This document shows, in pieces, positions 34,285 through 43,865 of a DNA stretch of 64,000 nucleotides. Under the pieces are notes generated by a model. It saw only the letters and a list, made by a program, of their open reading frames with translations, did no database searches and was not told the DNA's origin. Each line of letters starts with the position of its first letter. Position 1 is the first letter of the stretch. The stretch covers positions 1-64,000 of the forward strand of contig NZ_FOCX01000003.1 in the NCBI RefSeq assembly GCF_900110215.1, in the 5' to 3' direction. The stretch is from Halorientalis persicus (lineage in GTDB: Archaea; Halobacteriota; Halobacteria; Halobacteriales; Haloarculaceae). The translations under genes were made by a program, and so were the position numbers.

Positions 34285-35088
34285 TCAGGGCAACGCCTCG
34301 CGCATCCGCGCTACGTCGTCGCTGTCGTGGCCACAGAAGACGGCGGCGTCGGTCCGCCGTTGCAGGTCGTTCAGGAACTGCAAACTGTCGAACCAGTCGC
34401 GTTTGCTCCACATGAGTGCCCCGCCCATCGGCTGCTCGTCGTCGAAGTTCGCGCGGGTGTAGGCCTCGTCCCCGATGAACAGGGCCGTGCCGAACCCGTC
34501 GAGGTCGAGTTTCGTCCCCAGCAGACCGGGCGTGTGCCCCGGGAGGTGGAGCAGTTCGAGGTCCGCAAACAGTTCCGTCCGGTCGCGGTGAACGACCGCC
34601 CAGTTCAGGTCGTGATCGAAGTCGCCGCGGACGTAGGCCGTCGAGCCCTCGTCGGTCTCGGTGCTGTAGTAGGCGTATTTCAACTCGTCCTCGTGGACGT
34701 AGATCGGCACGTCGGTGCCGGCGAAGTGCTGGAGGCCGCCGGCGTGGTCGAGGTGGAGGTGGGTCTGGACGACGGCGTCGATGTCGTCGAGGGCGTACCC
34801 GGCTTCCTCCAGCGCGTCCGGGAGGGCGTGCTCGGCGGCGTCGTAGTGCTCGAAGGCGTCGTACAGCGCCGACGGCCAGTGGCCGTCACCGGCCTCGGGG
34901 TGGGAGCCGGTGTCCCACAGCACGGTGGCCTCCGGGTGGTCGATCACCAGGTTGTACACCGGCCCCTCACCCATCATCGTGTCGGGGTTGGGCTCGGTGG
35001 CGGTGCCGACCGAGAAGTTCTCGACGATGTGGTTCACGTCCGTCCGGAGAGTCCCCCGGTCGACGACCGTCACGGTCGCGTCTACCAT
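34285..35088 (-). CDS. metallo-beta-lactamase fold hydrolase, N-acyl homoserine lactonase-like
   Basis: 267 residues. Di-metal site: THLHLDHAGG (HxHxDH), LPGHTPG, FIGDEA and the C-terminal CGHDS, all in the expected order. Overall layout resembles AHL lactonases of the AiiA type, but lactonase activity on signal molecules cannot be read from sequence; other lactones or esters are as likely. ATG 35088. Followed on the same strand by the thioesterase. Confidence 0.88.
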   Translation of the reverse strand: MVDATVTVVDRGTLRTDVNHIVENFSVGTATEPNPDTMMGEGPVYNLVIDHPEATVLWDTGSHPEAGDGHWPSALYDAFEHYDAAEHALPDALEEAGYALDDIDAVVQTHLHLDHAGGLQHFAGTDVPIYVHEDELKYAYYSTETDEGSTAYVRGDFDHDLNWAVVHRDRTELFADLELLHLPGHTPGLLGTKLDLDGFGTALFIGDEAYTRANFDDEQPMGGALMWSKRDWFDSLQFLNDLQRRTDAAVFCGHDSDDVARMREALP

Positions 35089-35206
35089 GGCCGAGAGTGC
35101 GAGCGGGAGGTGTTAAAATTTCGTCCAGTTCTCGTTCCGGTGTGGTACCGAGTTCCGGGGAAACGTGTATCACGGTGCCGTCTGAATCGAGACTGGTTAC
35201 CAACCT

Positions 35207-36931
35207 ATGTCACGTGGCAATCGTCTCGACGCCTACCACTTCTACGAGGACGACTGGGACAGCTACGAGCAGTTGCGCGAGGCCTTCGAGTGGGCGGTAC
35301 CCGACCAGTTCAACATGGCGACCTACGTCTGTGACCGCTGGGCCACGGACAAGCGCCGGGTGGCCCTGTTCGGCGAACACGAGGCAGGCGACGGGTCGTC
35401 GACGCCGACCGACGCGACGGGCATCCCCGCGGGCCAGCGCGAGACCTACACCTTCTGGCAGTTTCAGACCATCACGAACCGGCTGGCGAACTACCTGCGC
35501 GACCAGGGGGTCGAGCGGGGCGACCGCGTCGGCGTGAACGCGCCCCAGCGCCCGGCGACGATGTTCGCCCACGTCGCGGCCTGGAAACTCGGGGCGGTCT
35601 CGGTGCCGCTGTCGACGCTGTTCGGCCCCGACGCCGTCGAGTACCGCCTCGACGACTGTGACGCCGTCGCCGCGGTGGTCGACGCGTCGAACCTCGACAC
35701 CGTCCGGGAGGCCCGTGAGTCCCTGCCCGCGCTGGAGACGGTCGTGACCGTCGGCGACGCCGAGCCGCAGGCCGACGAAGTGGCCTTTCAGGACGCCGTG
35801 GCCGACCAGTCCCGGACCTTCGAGACCGTCGCCACCGACGCCGAGGACGACGCCATCATCATCTACACGTCGGGGACGACCGGCGATCCCAAGGGCGTCC
35901 GGCACGCCCACCGGATGTTGCTCGGTCACCTCCCCTTGTTCGTCACGACGATGCTGAACATGGACCTACAGGACGGCGACGTGTTCTGGACCCCGGCCGA
36001 GTGGGCCTGGATCGCCTCGCTGTTCGACGTGGTGGTCCCTGCGCTCTTCTACGGTCAGCCGGTCGTCGCCTACAACGGCGGGCAGTTCGACCCGGAGACG
36101 GCCTTCGAGATCGTCGAGCGCTACGGCGTCTCGAACTTCTTCGCGCCGCCGACGGCCCTGCGCATGATGATGCAGGTCGAAGACACCGACCGGTTCGACG
36201 TGGACACGCTCCGCACCATCGCCAGCGGTGGCGAGTCACTCGGCCAGAACATCGTCGACTGGGCGGCCGACACGTTCGGCGGGACGACCGTCCACGAGGG
36301 GTACGGCCAGACCGAGGCGAACCTGCTCGTCGGCGGCTGTACCGCCCTCACGGAGTTCCGGGAGGGATTCATGGGCCGGCCCGGCCCCGGGCACGAGGTG
36401 GCCATCGTCGACCCCGACACCGCCGAGCCGACCGTCGACCGCGGCGAGGTCGGCGAGATCGCCGTCCGGTACGAGGACGATCCGGTCTGTTTCGTGGAGT
36501 ACTGGAACAAGCCCGAGAAGACCGCGGGCAAAGTCAAGAACGGCTGGCTGCTCACCGAGGACCTCGGGCTGATGGACGAGGACGGGTACGTCCAGTTCAA
36601 GAGCCGCAAAGACGACGTGATCATCTCGGCGGGCTATCGCATCGGGCCCGAAGAAGTCGAGGACAGCGTCGCCGGCCACCCGGCCGCCGCCGACGCCGCC
36701 GTCATCGGCGTCCCGGACGACGAGCGCGGGACGGTCCCGAAGGCCTTCGTCGTCCTCGCCGACGGGTACGACCCGACCGACGACACCCGCCAGGCCCTCC
36801 GCCAGCACGTCCGCGATCGACTGGCCAAGTACGAGTATCCCCGCGACATCGAGTTCGTCGACACCCTCCCAAAGACCGCGACGGGGAAGGTCAGGCGTGC
36901 GTCCCTGCGCGACCGGGAGGGGCTGGAGTGA
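35207..36931 (+). CDS. AMP-forming acyl-CoA synthetase
   Basis: 574 residues. Activates a carboxylic acid to its CoA ester via an acyl-adenylate. Motifs: IIYTSGTTGDPKGVRHAH (P-loop like), VHEGYGQTEANLLVG, WLLTEDLGLMDEDGYVQFKSRKDDVIISAGYRIGPEEVE, and PKTATGKVRRASLRD with the catalytic Lys. Resembles medium-chain synthetases (ACSM type). Sits between the lactonase-like gene (divergent) and an acyl-CoA dehydrogenase (convergent, 3-base gap), fitting acid activation for oxidation. Confidence 0.94.
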   Translation: MSRGNRLDAYHFYEDDWDSYEQLREAFEWAVPDQFNMATYVCDRWATDKRRVALFGEHEAGDGSSTPTDATGIPAGQRETYTFWQFQTITNRLANYLRDQGVERGDRVGVNAPQRPATMFAHVAAWKLGAVSVPLSTLFGPDAVEYRLDDCDAVAAVVDASNLDTVREARESLPALETVVTVGDAEPQADEVAFQDAVADQSRTFETVATDAEDDAIIIYTSGTTGDPKGVRHAHRMLLGHLPLFVTTMLNMDLQDGDVFWTPAEWAWIASLFDVVVPALFYGQPVVAYNGGQFDPETAFEIVERYGVSNFFAPPTALRMMMQVEDTDRFDVDTLRTIASGGESLGQNIVDWAADTFGGTTVHEGYGQTEANLLVGGCTALTEFREGFMGRPGPGHEVAIVDPDTAEPTVDRGEVGEIAVRYEDDPVCFVEYWNKPEKTAGKVKNGWLLTEDLGLMDEDGYVQFKSRKDDVIISAGYRIGPEEVEDSVAGHPAAADAAVIGVPDDERGTVPKAFVVLADGYDPTDDTRQALRQHVRDRLAKYEYPRDIEFVDTLPKTATGKVRRASLRDREGLE

Positions 36932-36934
36932 CGG

Positions 36935-38152
36935 TCAGCCGTCGTACCGCGTGAGCGCGTCGAGTTCCTCCGCGGGCACGTCCTCGAAGGCCTCGCGGGC
37001 GACGGTGCGCTTGTGGACCTCGTCGGCCCCGTCGACGATGCGGAACTGCCGGACGCTCTCGTAGAAGTCCGCGACGGGCAGATCCTTGGCGATGCCGTTG
37101 CCGCCGAGGAACTGGAGGGCGGTGTCGATGGCCTCCTGGGTGGCGTTGGCGGTGAACACCTTCGCCATCGAGACCTCGACGCGGGCCTCGTGGCCGGCGG
37201 AGATCCGGTCGGCGGCCTGGCGCACCAGCGACCGGGCGGCCGCCAGGTTGGTCTCCTGTTCGGCGATGACCATTCGGGGGTGCTGTTTCTCGGCCAACTT
37301 GGAGCCGAAAGCGTCGCGCTCGCTCATGTAGGCCTTGGTCACGTCCAGCGCTCGCTCGGCCATCCCCGAGTAGCGCATACAGTGGGTCAACCGGGCCGGA
37401 CCGAGCCGCTCCTGAACGTGCTCGAAGCCCTTGCCTTCCTCACCGAGCAGGTGTTCCTCGGGGACGCGCACGTCGTTATATTTGATCTCGGCGTGGCCCA
37501 TCCCGTGCACGTCGCTGCCGACGTGGGGGATGTTCCGGACGACCTCGACGCCGTCGGCGTCTTTGGGCACCAGAAAGACCGAACAGCCCTCGTAGGGGTG
37601 GGCCTCCTGGTCAGTCCGGGCGAACACGAGCAACACGTCGGCCTTGATGCCCTTGCTGGTCCACCACTTGTGCCCGTTGATGACCCACTCGTCGCCGTCT
37701 TTCTCCGCTGTCGTCTTGAGCATCTTCGGGTCCGAGCCGCCGCCCTGCATCGGTTCGGTCATCGAGAAGCCCGACGCGATCTCGCCCTCGACGAGCGGCT
37801 TCAGGTACTCCTCTTTCTGGAGCTCGGAGCCGTGCAGTTCCAGCAAGTGCATATTCCCCTCGTCGGGGGCGTCGACCCGCATCGCGATCTGGCCCAGCGT
37901 CGACCGTCCGGCCTCCTCGAAGGTCGGGAGTGTGTCACGGAAGTCGTAGCCCATTCCGCCGTACTCCTCGTCGATCTGGGGCGCGTAGACACCGTACTCG
38001 CGGGCCGCCTCGCGGAGTTCGTCGATCGTGCTGTCCGACACCGACATCCCGCCCGACAGTTCCCGCTCCTTGGGGAGGACGACTTCCTCCATCAGATCGT
38101 GTGCGCGGGACGCCAGTTCCTCGGCCGCCTCGGAGTCGTTGAACGTGAGCAT
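36935..38152 (-). CDS. acyl-CoA dehydrogenase
   Basis: 405 residues from ATG 38152. Motifs: YGVYAPQIDEEYGGMGYDFRD, SGFSMTEPMQGGGSDPKMLKT, WWTSKGIKADVLLVFARTD, EEHLLGEEGKGFEHVQERLG, and a C-terminus with LGGNGIAKDLPVADFYESVRQFRIVDGADEVHKRTVA. The last pattern (ADEVHKR instead of GTSEIQ) places it with ACAD10/11-like or long-chain branches. Probably acts after the convergent acyl-CoA synthetase. Confidence 0.93.
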   Translation of the reverse strand: MLTFNDSEAAEELASRAHDLMEEVVLPKERELSGGMSVSDSTIDELREAAREYGVYAPQIDEEYGGMGYDFRDTLPTFEEAGRSTLGQIAMRVDAPDEGNMHLLELHGSELQKEEYLKPLVEGEIASGFSMTEPMQGGGSDPKMLKTTAEKDGDEWVINGHKWWTSKGIKADVLLVFARTDQEAHPYEGCSVFLVPKDADGVEVVRNIPHVGSDVHGMGHAEIKYNDVRVPEEHLLGEEGKGFEHVQERLGPARLTHCMRYSGMAERALDVTKAYMSERDAFGSKLAEKQHPRMVIAEQETNLAAARSLVRQAADRISAGHEARVEVSMAKVFTANATQEAIDTALQFLGGNGIAKDLPVADFYESVRQFRIVDGADEVHKRTVAREAFEDVPAEELDALTRYDG

Positions 38153-38176
38153 ATCCCGATGGTCCCGCGGAACCAA

Positions 38177-38184
38177 CATAAATC
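38177..38184 (-). promoter_or_regulatory. TATA box of the second acyl-CoA dehydrogenase gene
   Basis: GATTTATG on the minus strand is centred 28 bases before the ATG at 38152. Farther out, two copies of C(A/G)ATGTTAG start at 38201 and 38232. Confidence 0.5.
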
Positions 38185-38297
38185 CCGGGTCGGAATCTCA
38201 CAATGTTAGAATATAGTCGGCAAGCGTCGCACGATGTTAGGTCTCCTGACCCCACGCGGGCGGAACCGCTTAGGGGATCGGCGTCGAGGCGTGGGGC

Positions 38298-38858
38298 GTG
38301 ACCACGGCGGAGCCGACGACGCGCGAGGCCTTGCTGTCGCGGGCGGCCGACTACGCGGCGACCGTGCCGATCGACCTCGACGTGGCCGAACTGGCGTGGG
38401 CGATCTCCGAGCGGGCCCGCCGGCGGGCCGGCTGTTGCCGGTACGACCCCGAAACCGGCGAGATCACCGTCGTCCTCACCTGGGACGCCTACCGCGAGTT
38501 CGGCTGGGCGGAGTTCCGGGGGACGATCAGACACGAACTCGTCCACGCCTGGGAGTTCCAGCAGTTCGGCGAGTCGGGCCACGGCGAGCGGTTCTACCGG
38601 AAAGCCGACGAGATCGACGCGCCACGACACTGTCGGTCGTTCACCGACGGCCGGCTCGAACTGGTCTGTACTGACGAGCACTGCGACTGGCGGCCCGAGC
38701 GCCACCGCGCCTCGAAGCCCGTTCGCCAGCCCGACGCGGGCTACCAGTGTGGCGACTGTGGCAGCGAGTACGTCGTTCGCCACCGCGAGTCGGGCCGGAC
38801 CTGGCGGACGACCGCCGGCTACGAGCGCGCCCGCGAGGCGCTGGGCGACGACTGGTAA
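38298..38858 (+). CDS. SprT-like zinc metalloprotein
   Basis: 186 residues from GTG 38298. The SprT core has TIRHELVHAWEFQQFGESGHGERFYRK (His79, Glu80, His83), followed by a C-terminal zinc ribbon with two CxxC-type pairs (LVCTDEHCDW, YQCGDCGSEY). Human SPRTN of this family removes DNA-protein crosslinks; whether the archaeal protein does so is inference. Divergent from the acyl-CoA dehydrogenase. Confidence 0.88.
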   Translation: MTTAEPTTREALLSRAADYAATVPIDLDVAELAWAISERARRRAGCCRYDPETGEITVVLTWDAYREFGWAEFRGTIRHELVHAWEFQQFGESGHGERFYRKADEIDAPRHCRSFTDGRLELVCTDEHCDWRPERHRASKPVRQPDAGYQCGDCGSEYVVRHRESGRTWRTTAGYERAREALGDDW

Positions 38859-39060
38859 CCAGTACATAGCCCTCCCGAGTCTACGGGGGTCCGTTTCGCC
38901 TGCCGCTGGGGATGGTCTGGATGCGGTGTTGTCCGTCGGTTCTCGACCCGAAGCGAGCGGGTTCTGTCGGATGCGACCCCGGATCGCCCCGTTGTGCTTC
39001 CGGCGGCCGGCCGTCGCCGAAGGGGGACGACTTATCCGGCAGATACCCTTACACGCGACC

Positions 39061-40236
39061 ATGGCAAGTGTTCGGATCGGTTCGGCGTTCGGTATCCCGA
39101 TTCGCCTGGGCGGATCGTTTCTGCTCGTTCTCCCGGTCCTGGTCTTCCTGATCGGGTCGCAGGTCGGCACGACCGCGGAGGTCCTCGGCGAGGCGCTCGG
39201 CACGACGATCGACGCGGCGGCACTCAGTGCTGGCTCACTCCCGTGGGTGCTGGGGCTGGCGGCCGCGCTCGGGCTGTTCGGTGGTGTGTTGATCCACGAG
39301 TTCGGCCACGCGCTGGTCGCCCAGCGGTACGGCGTTCACGTCGACTCGATCACCCTCTGGTTTCTCGGCGGACTGGCCCAGCTGGAGGAGTTCCCCGAGG
39401 ACTGGAAACAGGAGTTCACCATCGCCGTCGCCGGCCCCGTCGTCAGCGTCGGCGTCGGCGCGGTCTGTTACGCGGCCTTTCTGGCCTTCCCGGTCGGCCA
39501 GCCCGCGCCGCGGTTCGTCTTCGGCTATCTGGCCATCCTGAACGTCTTCCTGGCCGCGTTCAACCTCCTGCCAGGGTTCCCGATGGACGGCGGGCGCATC
39601 CTCCGGGCGATCCTCTCGCGCAACCGCTCGCGGCTGGACGCCACCCGCATCGCCGCCGGCGTCGGCAAAGGTTTCGCCGTCCTGCTCGGCCTCGGTGGCA
39701 TCCTGCTCGGTCAGCTGTTCTGGATCGCCATCGCCTTCTTCATCTACATCGGGGCGACCGGCGAGACCCGCCAGCTGATCCTCGAAGCCGCCTTCGAGGG
39801 GCTGTCCGTCGCCGACGTGATGACGCCCGCGGGCGACCTCTCGACGGTCACGCCCGAAACCAGCGTCGCCGACCTCGTCGACCGGATGGTCAAAGAGCGC
39901 CACACCGGCTACCCCGTCGTCACCGAGTCCGGCGACCTTCGGGGCATCGTGACACTCTCGGACGTCCAGCAGGTCGATCCCGTCGAGCGCGACGCGATGC
40001 GTGTCGAGGACGTGATGTCGACCGATCTGCGGACGGTCACACCCGAGACGGAGGCCGAGGACGCCGTGTCGACGATTCTCGGCCAGAACGTCGGTCGCCT
40101 GCTGGTCGTCGACGAGACCGGCGATCTCGCGGGGCTGGTCTCCCGGACCGACCTGATGACCGTCTTCCAGATCCTCCAGGAGAGCCGGTCGGCGGCGCTT
40201 GGCAAGCCGACGGGCGAGCCGCCCCTCCAGCGGTAG
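39061..40236 (+). CDS. site-2 protease with tandem CBS domains
   Basis: 391 residues. Six or so membrane helices with zinc site LIHEFGHALVAQRYGV (His79, Glu80, His83) and the Asp ligand in NLLPGFPMDGGRILRAI. Then two CBS motifs (VADVMTPAGDLSTVTPETSVAD and VEDVMSTDLRTVTPETEAED) that usually bind adenine nucleotides and could gate proteolysis. Matches the Methanocaldococcus-type S2P with CBS domains. A CTTATCC box about 30 bases upstream may be the promoter. Confidence 0.94.
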   Translation: MASVRIGSAFGIPIRLGGSFLLVLPVLVFLIGSQVGTTAEVLGEALGTTIDAAALSAGSLPWVLGLAAALGLFGGVLIHEFGHALVAQRYGVHVDSITLWFLGGLAQLEEFPEDWKQEFTIAVAGPVVSVGVGAVCYAAFLAFPVGQPAPRFVFGYLAILNVFLAAFNLLPGFPMDGGRILRAILSRNRSRLDATRIAAGVGKGFAVLLGLGGILLGQLFWIAIAFFIYIGATGETRQLILEAAFEGLSVADVMTPAGDLSTVTPETSVADLVDRMVKERHTGYPVVTESGDLRGIVTLSDVQQVDPVERDAMRVEDVMSTDLRTVTPETEAEDAVSTILGQNVGRLLVVDETGDLAGLVSRTDLMTVFQILQESRSAALGKPTGEPPLQR

Positions 40237-40328
40237 GCGGCCACCTGTCCGTGAACGGACCGCGTTCGCCGCGTGCAACCGAACAGTGATGTGGCTCGCG
40301 GTGCCAGAGGGGACAACGGCGAATTTCG

Positions 40329-42992
40329 ATGTCTCACCGCTACAACCCCTCGCAGGTCACGGAGTACTGGCAACACGTCTGGGAGGAGGAAGGGGTCTAC
40401 GACTGTCCCGACGACGCCGAGGACCCCACCTACGTCCTCGGGATGTTTCCCTACACCTCCGGGGCGCTCCACATGGGTCACGTCCGCAACTACGCGATCA
40501 CCGACGCCTACGCTCGCTACCGGCGGATGTGTGGCGACGACGTCCTCCACCCGATGGGCTGGGACGCGTTCGGCCTCCCCGCGGAGAACGCCGCCTTCGA
40601 GCGCGACACCGATCCCGAGTCCTGGACCCGCACCTGCATCGAGCGGATGCGCGACGAACTCGAACGGATGGGTTTCGGCTACGACTGGTCCCGGGAGATC
40701 ACGACCTGTGACCCCGAGTACTACCGCTGGAACCAGTGGCTGTTCACCCAGTTCTACGACGAGGGACTGGTCGACTACCGCGGCGCGGCAGTCAACTGGT
40801 GTCCCGACTGCGAGACGGTGTTGGCCGACGCACAGGTGAACGAGGTCGAGACCGAGTCCGGAACGGCGGAGGTCTGCTGGCGCTGTGAGACGCCCGTCGG
40901 CCGCCGGGAACTCGACCAGTGGTTCTTCACGATCACCGACTACGCCGCGGAACTCCACGCCGGCCTCGACGATCTGGAGGGATGGCCCGAGGGCGTCCGG
41001 GACATCCAGCGCAACTGGATCGGCCGGCAGGAGGGCGCACGGGTCACGTTCGAGATCGACGCACCGGCGGTCGACGCCCTCGACGGAGGGACCGTCGACG
41101 TGTTCACCACCCGGCTCGACACGGTCTTCGGCGCGACGTATCTGGCCCTCTCGCCGGGCCACGACCTCGCCGACGCGATCGCCGCCGAGGACGAGGCCGT
41201 CGCCGAGTACGTCGATCAGGTACGGGCGGCAGACCCCGGCGAGGCCGGGATGTCCGGCGTCGACACCGGGCTGACTGCGACCCACCCGCTGACCGGCGAG
41301 GCGATTCCCGTCTACGTCGCCGCCTACGTGCTGGACGACGTGGGCACGGGCGCGGTCATGGGCGTGCCCGCACACAACGAGCGCGACCACGCGTTCGCCA
41401 CCGAACAGGACCTCCCTGTAGAGCAGGTGATCGAACCCATCGGCGACGCGACGGCCGACCTGCCAGCCGAACCGTACACCGACGACGGGATGCTCACCGC
41501 GAGCGGCGAGTACGACGGGCTGGCCAGCGCCGCCGCCCACGAGCAGTTACAGGCTCACGAGGCCGTCGAGAGCGACGTGACCTACCGACTCCGGGACTGG
41601 CTCATCTCCCGCCAGCGCTACTGGGGGACGCCCATCCCTATCGTCCACTGCGACGAGTGTGGCCCCGTGCCGGTCCCCGAAGAGGACCTCCCCGTGGAAC
41701 TGCCCGAGTACGTCCAGACGACGGGCAACCCCCTCGCCGAAAACGAGGCGTTCGTCGAGACGACCTGTCCGGAGTGTGGCGGTCCGGCCGAGCGCGAGAC
41801 CGACACGATGGACACCTTCGTCGACTCCTCGTGGTACTTCCTGCGCTATCTCTCGCCCGATCTGGCGGATGCCCCCTTCGACACCGAGGTCGCCGACGAG
41901 TGGCTCCCGGTGGACGTGTACGTCGGCGGCGAGGAACACGCCATCCTCCACCTGCTGTACATCCGATTTTTCACGCGGGCGCTGGCCGATCTCGGCCTGC
42001 TCGACGCCCGCGAACCCGTCGAGCGGCTGGTCAACCAGGGGACGGTGTTGAAAGACGGCACGAAGATGTCCAAATCGAAGGGCAACGCCATCGCGCCCCA
42101 CGAGTACGGCGCGGAGACGACCCGTCTGTTCGTCCTCTCGGCGGCCCACCCCCAGCAGGACTTCGAGTGGACCGTCAAGAATGTCAGGACCGCCTACGAG
42201 TTCCAGCAGGAGCTGTACGGGATGGTCGCCGAGTTCTCGAACGACGAGATCGAGACCCGGACCGAGAGCGAACCGCACGACGCCTACCTCGAACGCGAGA
42301 TCGACCGGACGATCGCGGCGGTCTCCACCGAGTACGACCGCTTCCGGTTCCACCAGGTGGTGGGCGAACTCCGGCGGTTCGCTCGCCTGCTCCGGCGGTA
42401 TCGGGACTACGAGTCGCCCTACAGATACGCCTACAGCCGAGCGCTTCGCACGCTCGCGGCGCTGGTCGCGCCCATCGCACCGTATCTGGGTGAGGAGCTG
42501 TGGCACCTGCTCGGCGAGGAGGGACTGGCCGCCAGCGCCGACTGGCCGACCGCGCTGCACGACGTGGATGACTTCCGGATCGAGCGGGAACTCGTCCGGA
42601 ACACGCTCGACGACGTGCGCGATATCACGGACGTGGTCGACATCGCCGACCCCGAGCAAATCGAGATCGTCGTCGCCCAGGACTGGAAGTACCGGGCCTA
42701 CCAGATCGCTCGCGAGGCCGACGATGACACCGCCGTCGTCGGGCAGATCATGGACGACGAGACCGTCCGCGACCACGGCGAGGCGGCCGCCGACTTCGCC
42801 GCCGCGCTGGGCGAGCGCAGCGCCGAGCTGGAGCCGACGATGGCCCCGGACCGCGAGCGGGAGATTCTGGAACAGGCGGCCTGGCTCTTCGAGGACGAGT
42901 TCGGAGCCGGGGTCACGGTTCGGCAGGCCGACGACGGCGACGACCTCGCGTCGAAGGCCGAACCCAATCGCCCGGCGATTCACATCAACTGA
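40329..42992 (+). CDS. leuS: leucyl-tRNA synthetase, bacterial type
   Basis: Charges tRNA-Leu. 887 residues. HIGH motif YTSGALHMGHVRNY (His48-His51), editing domain with TGAVMGVPAHNERDHAFA, zinc-binding NWCPDCETVLADAQV, KMSKS loop GTKMSKSKGNAIAP (Lys579-Ser583). The N-terminus (YNPSQVTEYWQHVW ... MGWDAFGLPAENAA) and the motif spacing follow the bacterial LeuRS, not the archaeal/eukaryotic one, consistent with the reported lateral origin of this enzyme in haloarchaea. Encoded alone. Confidence 0.96.
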   Translation: MSHRYNPSQVTEYWQHVWEEEGVYDCPDDAEDPTYVLGMFPYTSGALHMGHVRNYAITDAYARYRRMCGDDVLHPMGWDAFGLPAENAAFERDTDPESWTRTCIERMRDELERMGFGYDWSREITTCDPEYYRWNQWLFTQFYDEGLVDYRGAAVNWCPDCETVLADAQVNEVETESGTAEVCWRCETPVGRRELDQWFFTITDYAAELHAGLDDLEGWPEGVRDIQRNWIGRQEGARVTFEIDAPAVDALDGGTVDVFTTRLDTVFGATYLALSPGHDLADAIAAEDEAVAEYVDQVRAADPGEAGMSGVDTGLTATHPLTGEAIPVYVAAYVLDDVGTGAVMGVPAHNERDHAFATEQDLPVEQVIEPIGDATADLPAEPYTDDGMLTASGEYDGLASAAAHEQLQAHEAVESDVTYRLRDWLISRQRYWGTPIPIVHCDECGPVPVPEEDLPVELPEYVQTTGNPLAENEAFVETTCPECGGPAERETDTMDTFVDSSWYFLRYLSPDLADAPFDTEVADEWLPVDVYVGGEEHAILHLLYIRFFTRALADLGLLDAREPVERLVNQGTVLKDGTKMSKSKGNAIAPHEYGAETTRLFVLSAAHPQQDFEWTVKNVRTAYEFQQELYGMVAEFSNDEIETRTESEPHDAYLEREIDRTIAAVSTEYDRFRFHQVVGELRRFARLLRRYRDYESPYRYAYSRALRTLAALVAPIAPYLGEELWHLLGEEGLAASADWPTALHDVDDFRIERELVRNTLDDVRDITDVVDIADPEQIEIVVAQDWKYRAYQIAREADDDTAVVGQIMDDETVRDHGEAAADFAAALGERSAELEPTMAPDREREILEQAAWLFEDEFGAGVTVRQADDGDDLASKAEPNRPAIHIN

Positions 42993-43077
42993 GCCGCCCG
43001 TCCCGCCGCCGGCCGTGTCTCGCGCGGCCGAGTCGACCGTTACGTATTTCTGACAGCTTCTCGACGCATCAGACAGG

Positions 43078-43833
43078 ATGGCAGTTTCGGTCCGAAGTAC
43101 GGTACGTGGCATGGGGACACGGGCGAATCCGGCGTTCGCGGTCGGGGCGGTGGCCGTCCCGCTCGCGCTACTGGTTTACGCGGTGACACTCGGGACACTC
43201 CAGCAACACACCTACGTTCACGTCATGGCGGGTGTGCTGTGGACGGGGACGGACCTGTTCATGGCGCTCGTGCTGGGGCCGGTACTGGGCGGGCTGGCGG
43301 TCGAGGAGCGGGCGAACGTCTTCCGGCGGCTCACGCCGAAGACTTCGTTCCTGCTGCCCTCGCTGGCGCTGGTGACCATCGTGGGCGGGATCACGCTCGT
43401 GCTTCGCAGTCCGGTCTGGCCGTTCCCGCACGCGCACGCCTGGCTGGCGCTGTTGACTGCCGCGACGCTGCTGCCCGCGCTCGCGCTGATCGGCTGGCAG
43501 TTCGACGCCTTCCGTGACTGGCGGTGGCTCGCGGCCTTCGGCGTCGCGCTCGTCGGCAGCGGGGCCTATCTCGCCGTCGCCCTGCCGAACTTCGGGATGA
43601 CCCGGCCGGTGTTCGTGGTCATCCTGGCCATCGTCACCCTCCTCAGCGTGCTGGGATTCGGCGTGTTGATGCCCGGCGAGGTGCGGATGTACCTGGAGAT
43701 GCAGTCGGCGAATCCGGACGCGGACCTCATCAGCGAGATCGGGATGCGAAACGCGAAACTCAGCGCGGTGCAGGGACTCGGCCAGCTCGCGATCATCGTC
43801 GCGATGGTCTACCTGCGCTGGGGCGGTTTCTAG
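43078..43833 (+). CDS. polytopic membrane protein
   Basis: 251 residues, about six to seven hydrophobic segments. The region YVHVMAGVLWTGTDLFMALVLGPVLGG ... FRRLTPKTSFLLPSLALVTIVGG resembles CopD/DUF2269-like proteins, in which a conserved His and Trp lie in the first helices. Role unknown. ATG 43078 with a TACGTATTTC box about 32 bases ahead; ATG 43111 is the alternative. Confidence 0.75.
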   Translation: MAVSVRSTVRGMGTRANPAFAVGAVAVPLALLVYAVTLGTLQQHTYVHVMAGVLWTGTDLFMALVLGPVLGGLAVEERANVFRRLTPKTSFLLPSLALVTIVGGITLVLRSPVWPFPHAHAWLALLTAATLLPALALIGWQFDAFRDWRWLAAFGVALVGSGAYLAVALPNFGMTRPVFVVILAIVTLLSVLGFGVLMPGEVRMYLEMQSANPDADLISEIGMRNAKLSAVQGLGQLAIIVAMVYLRWGGF

Positions 43834-43865
43834 GTTTTTTCACGTCTCGGCTCTTCTGCGGTGTC

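Noticed and set aside
34285-35088. Calling the MBL-fold enzyme a quorum-quenching lactonase
   Set aside because: Metal ligands are shared by many hydrolases; nothing in the sequence fixes the substrate.
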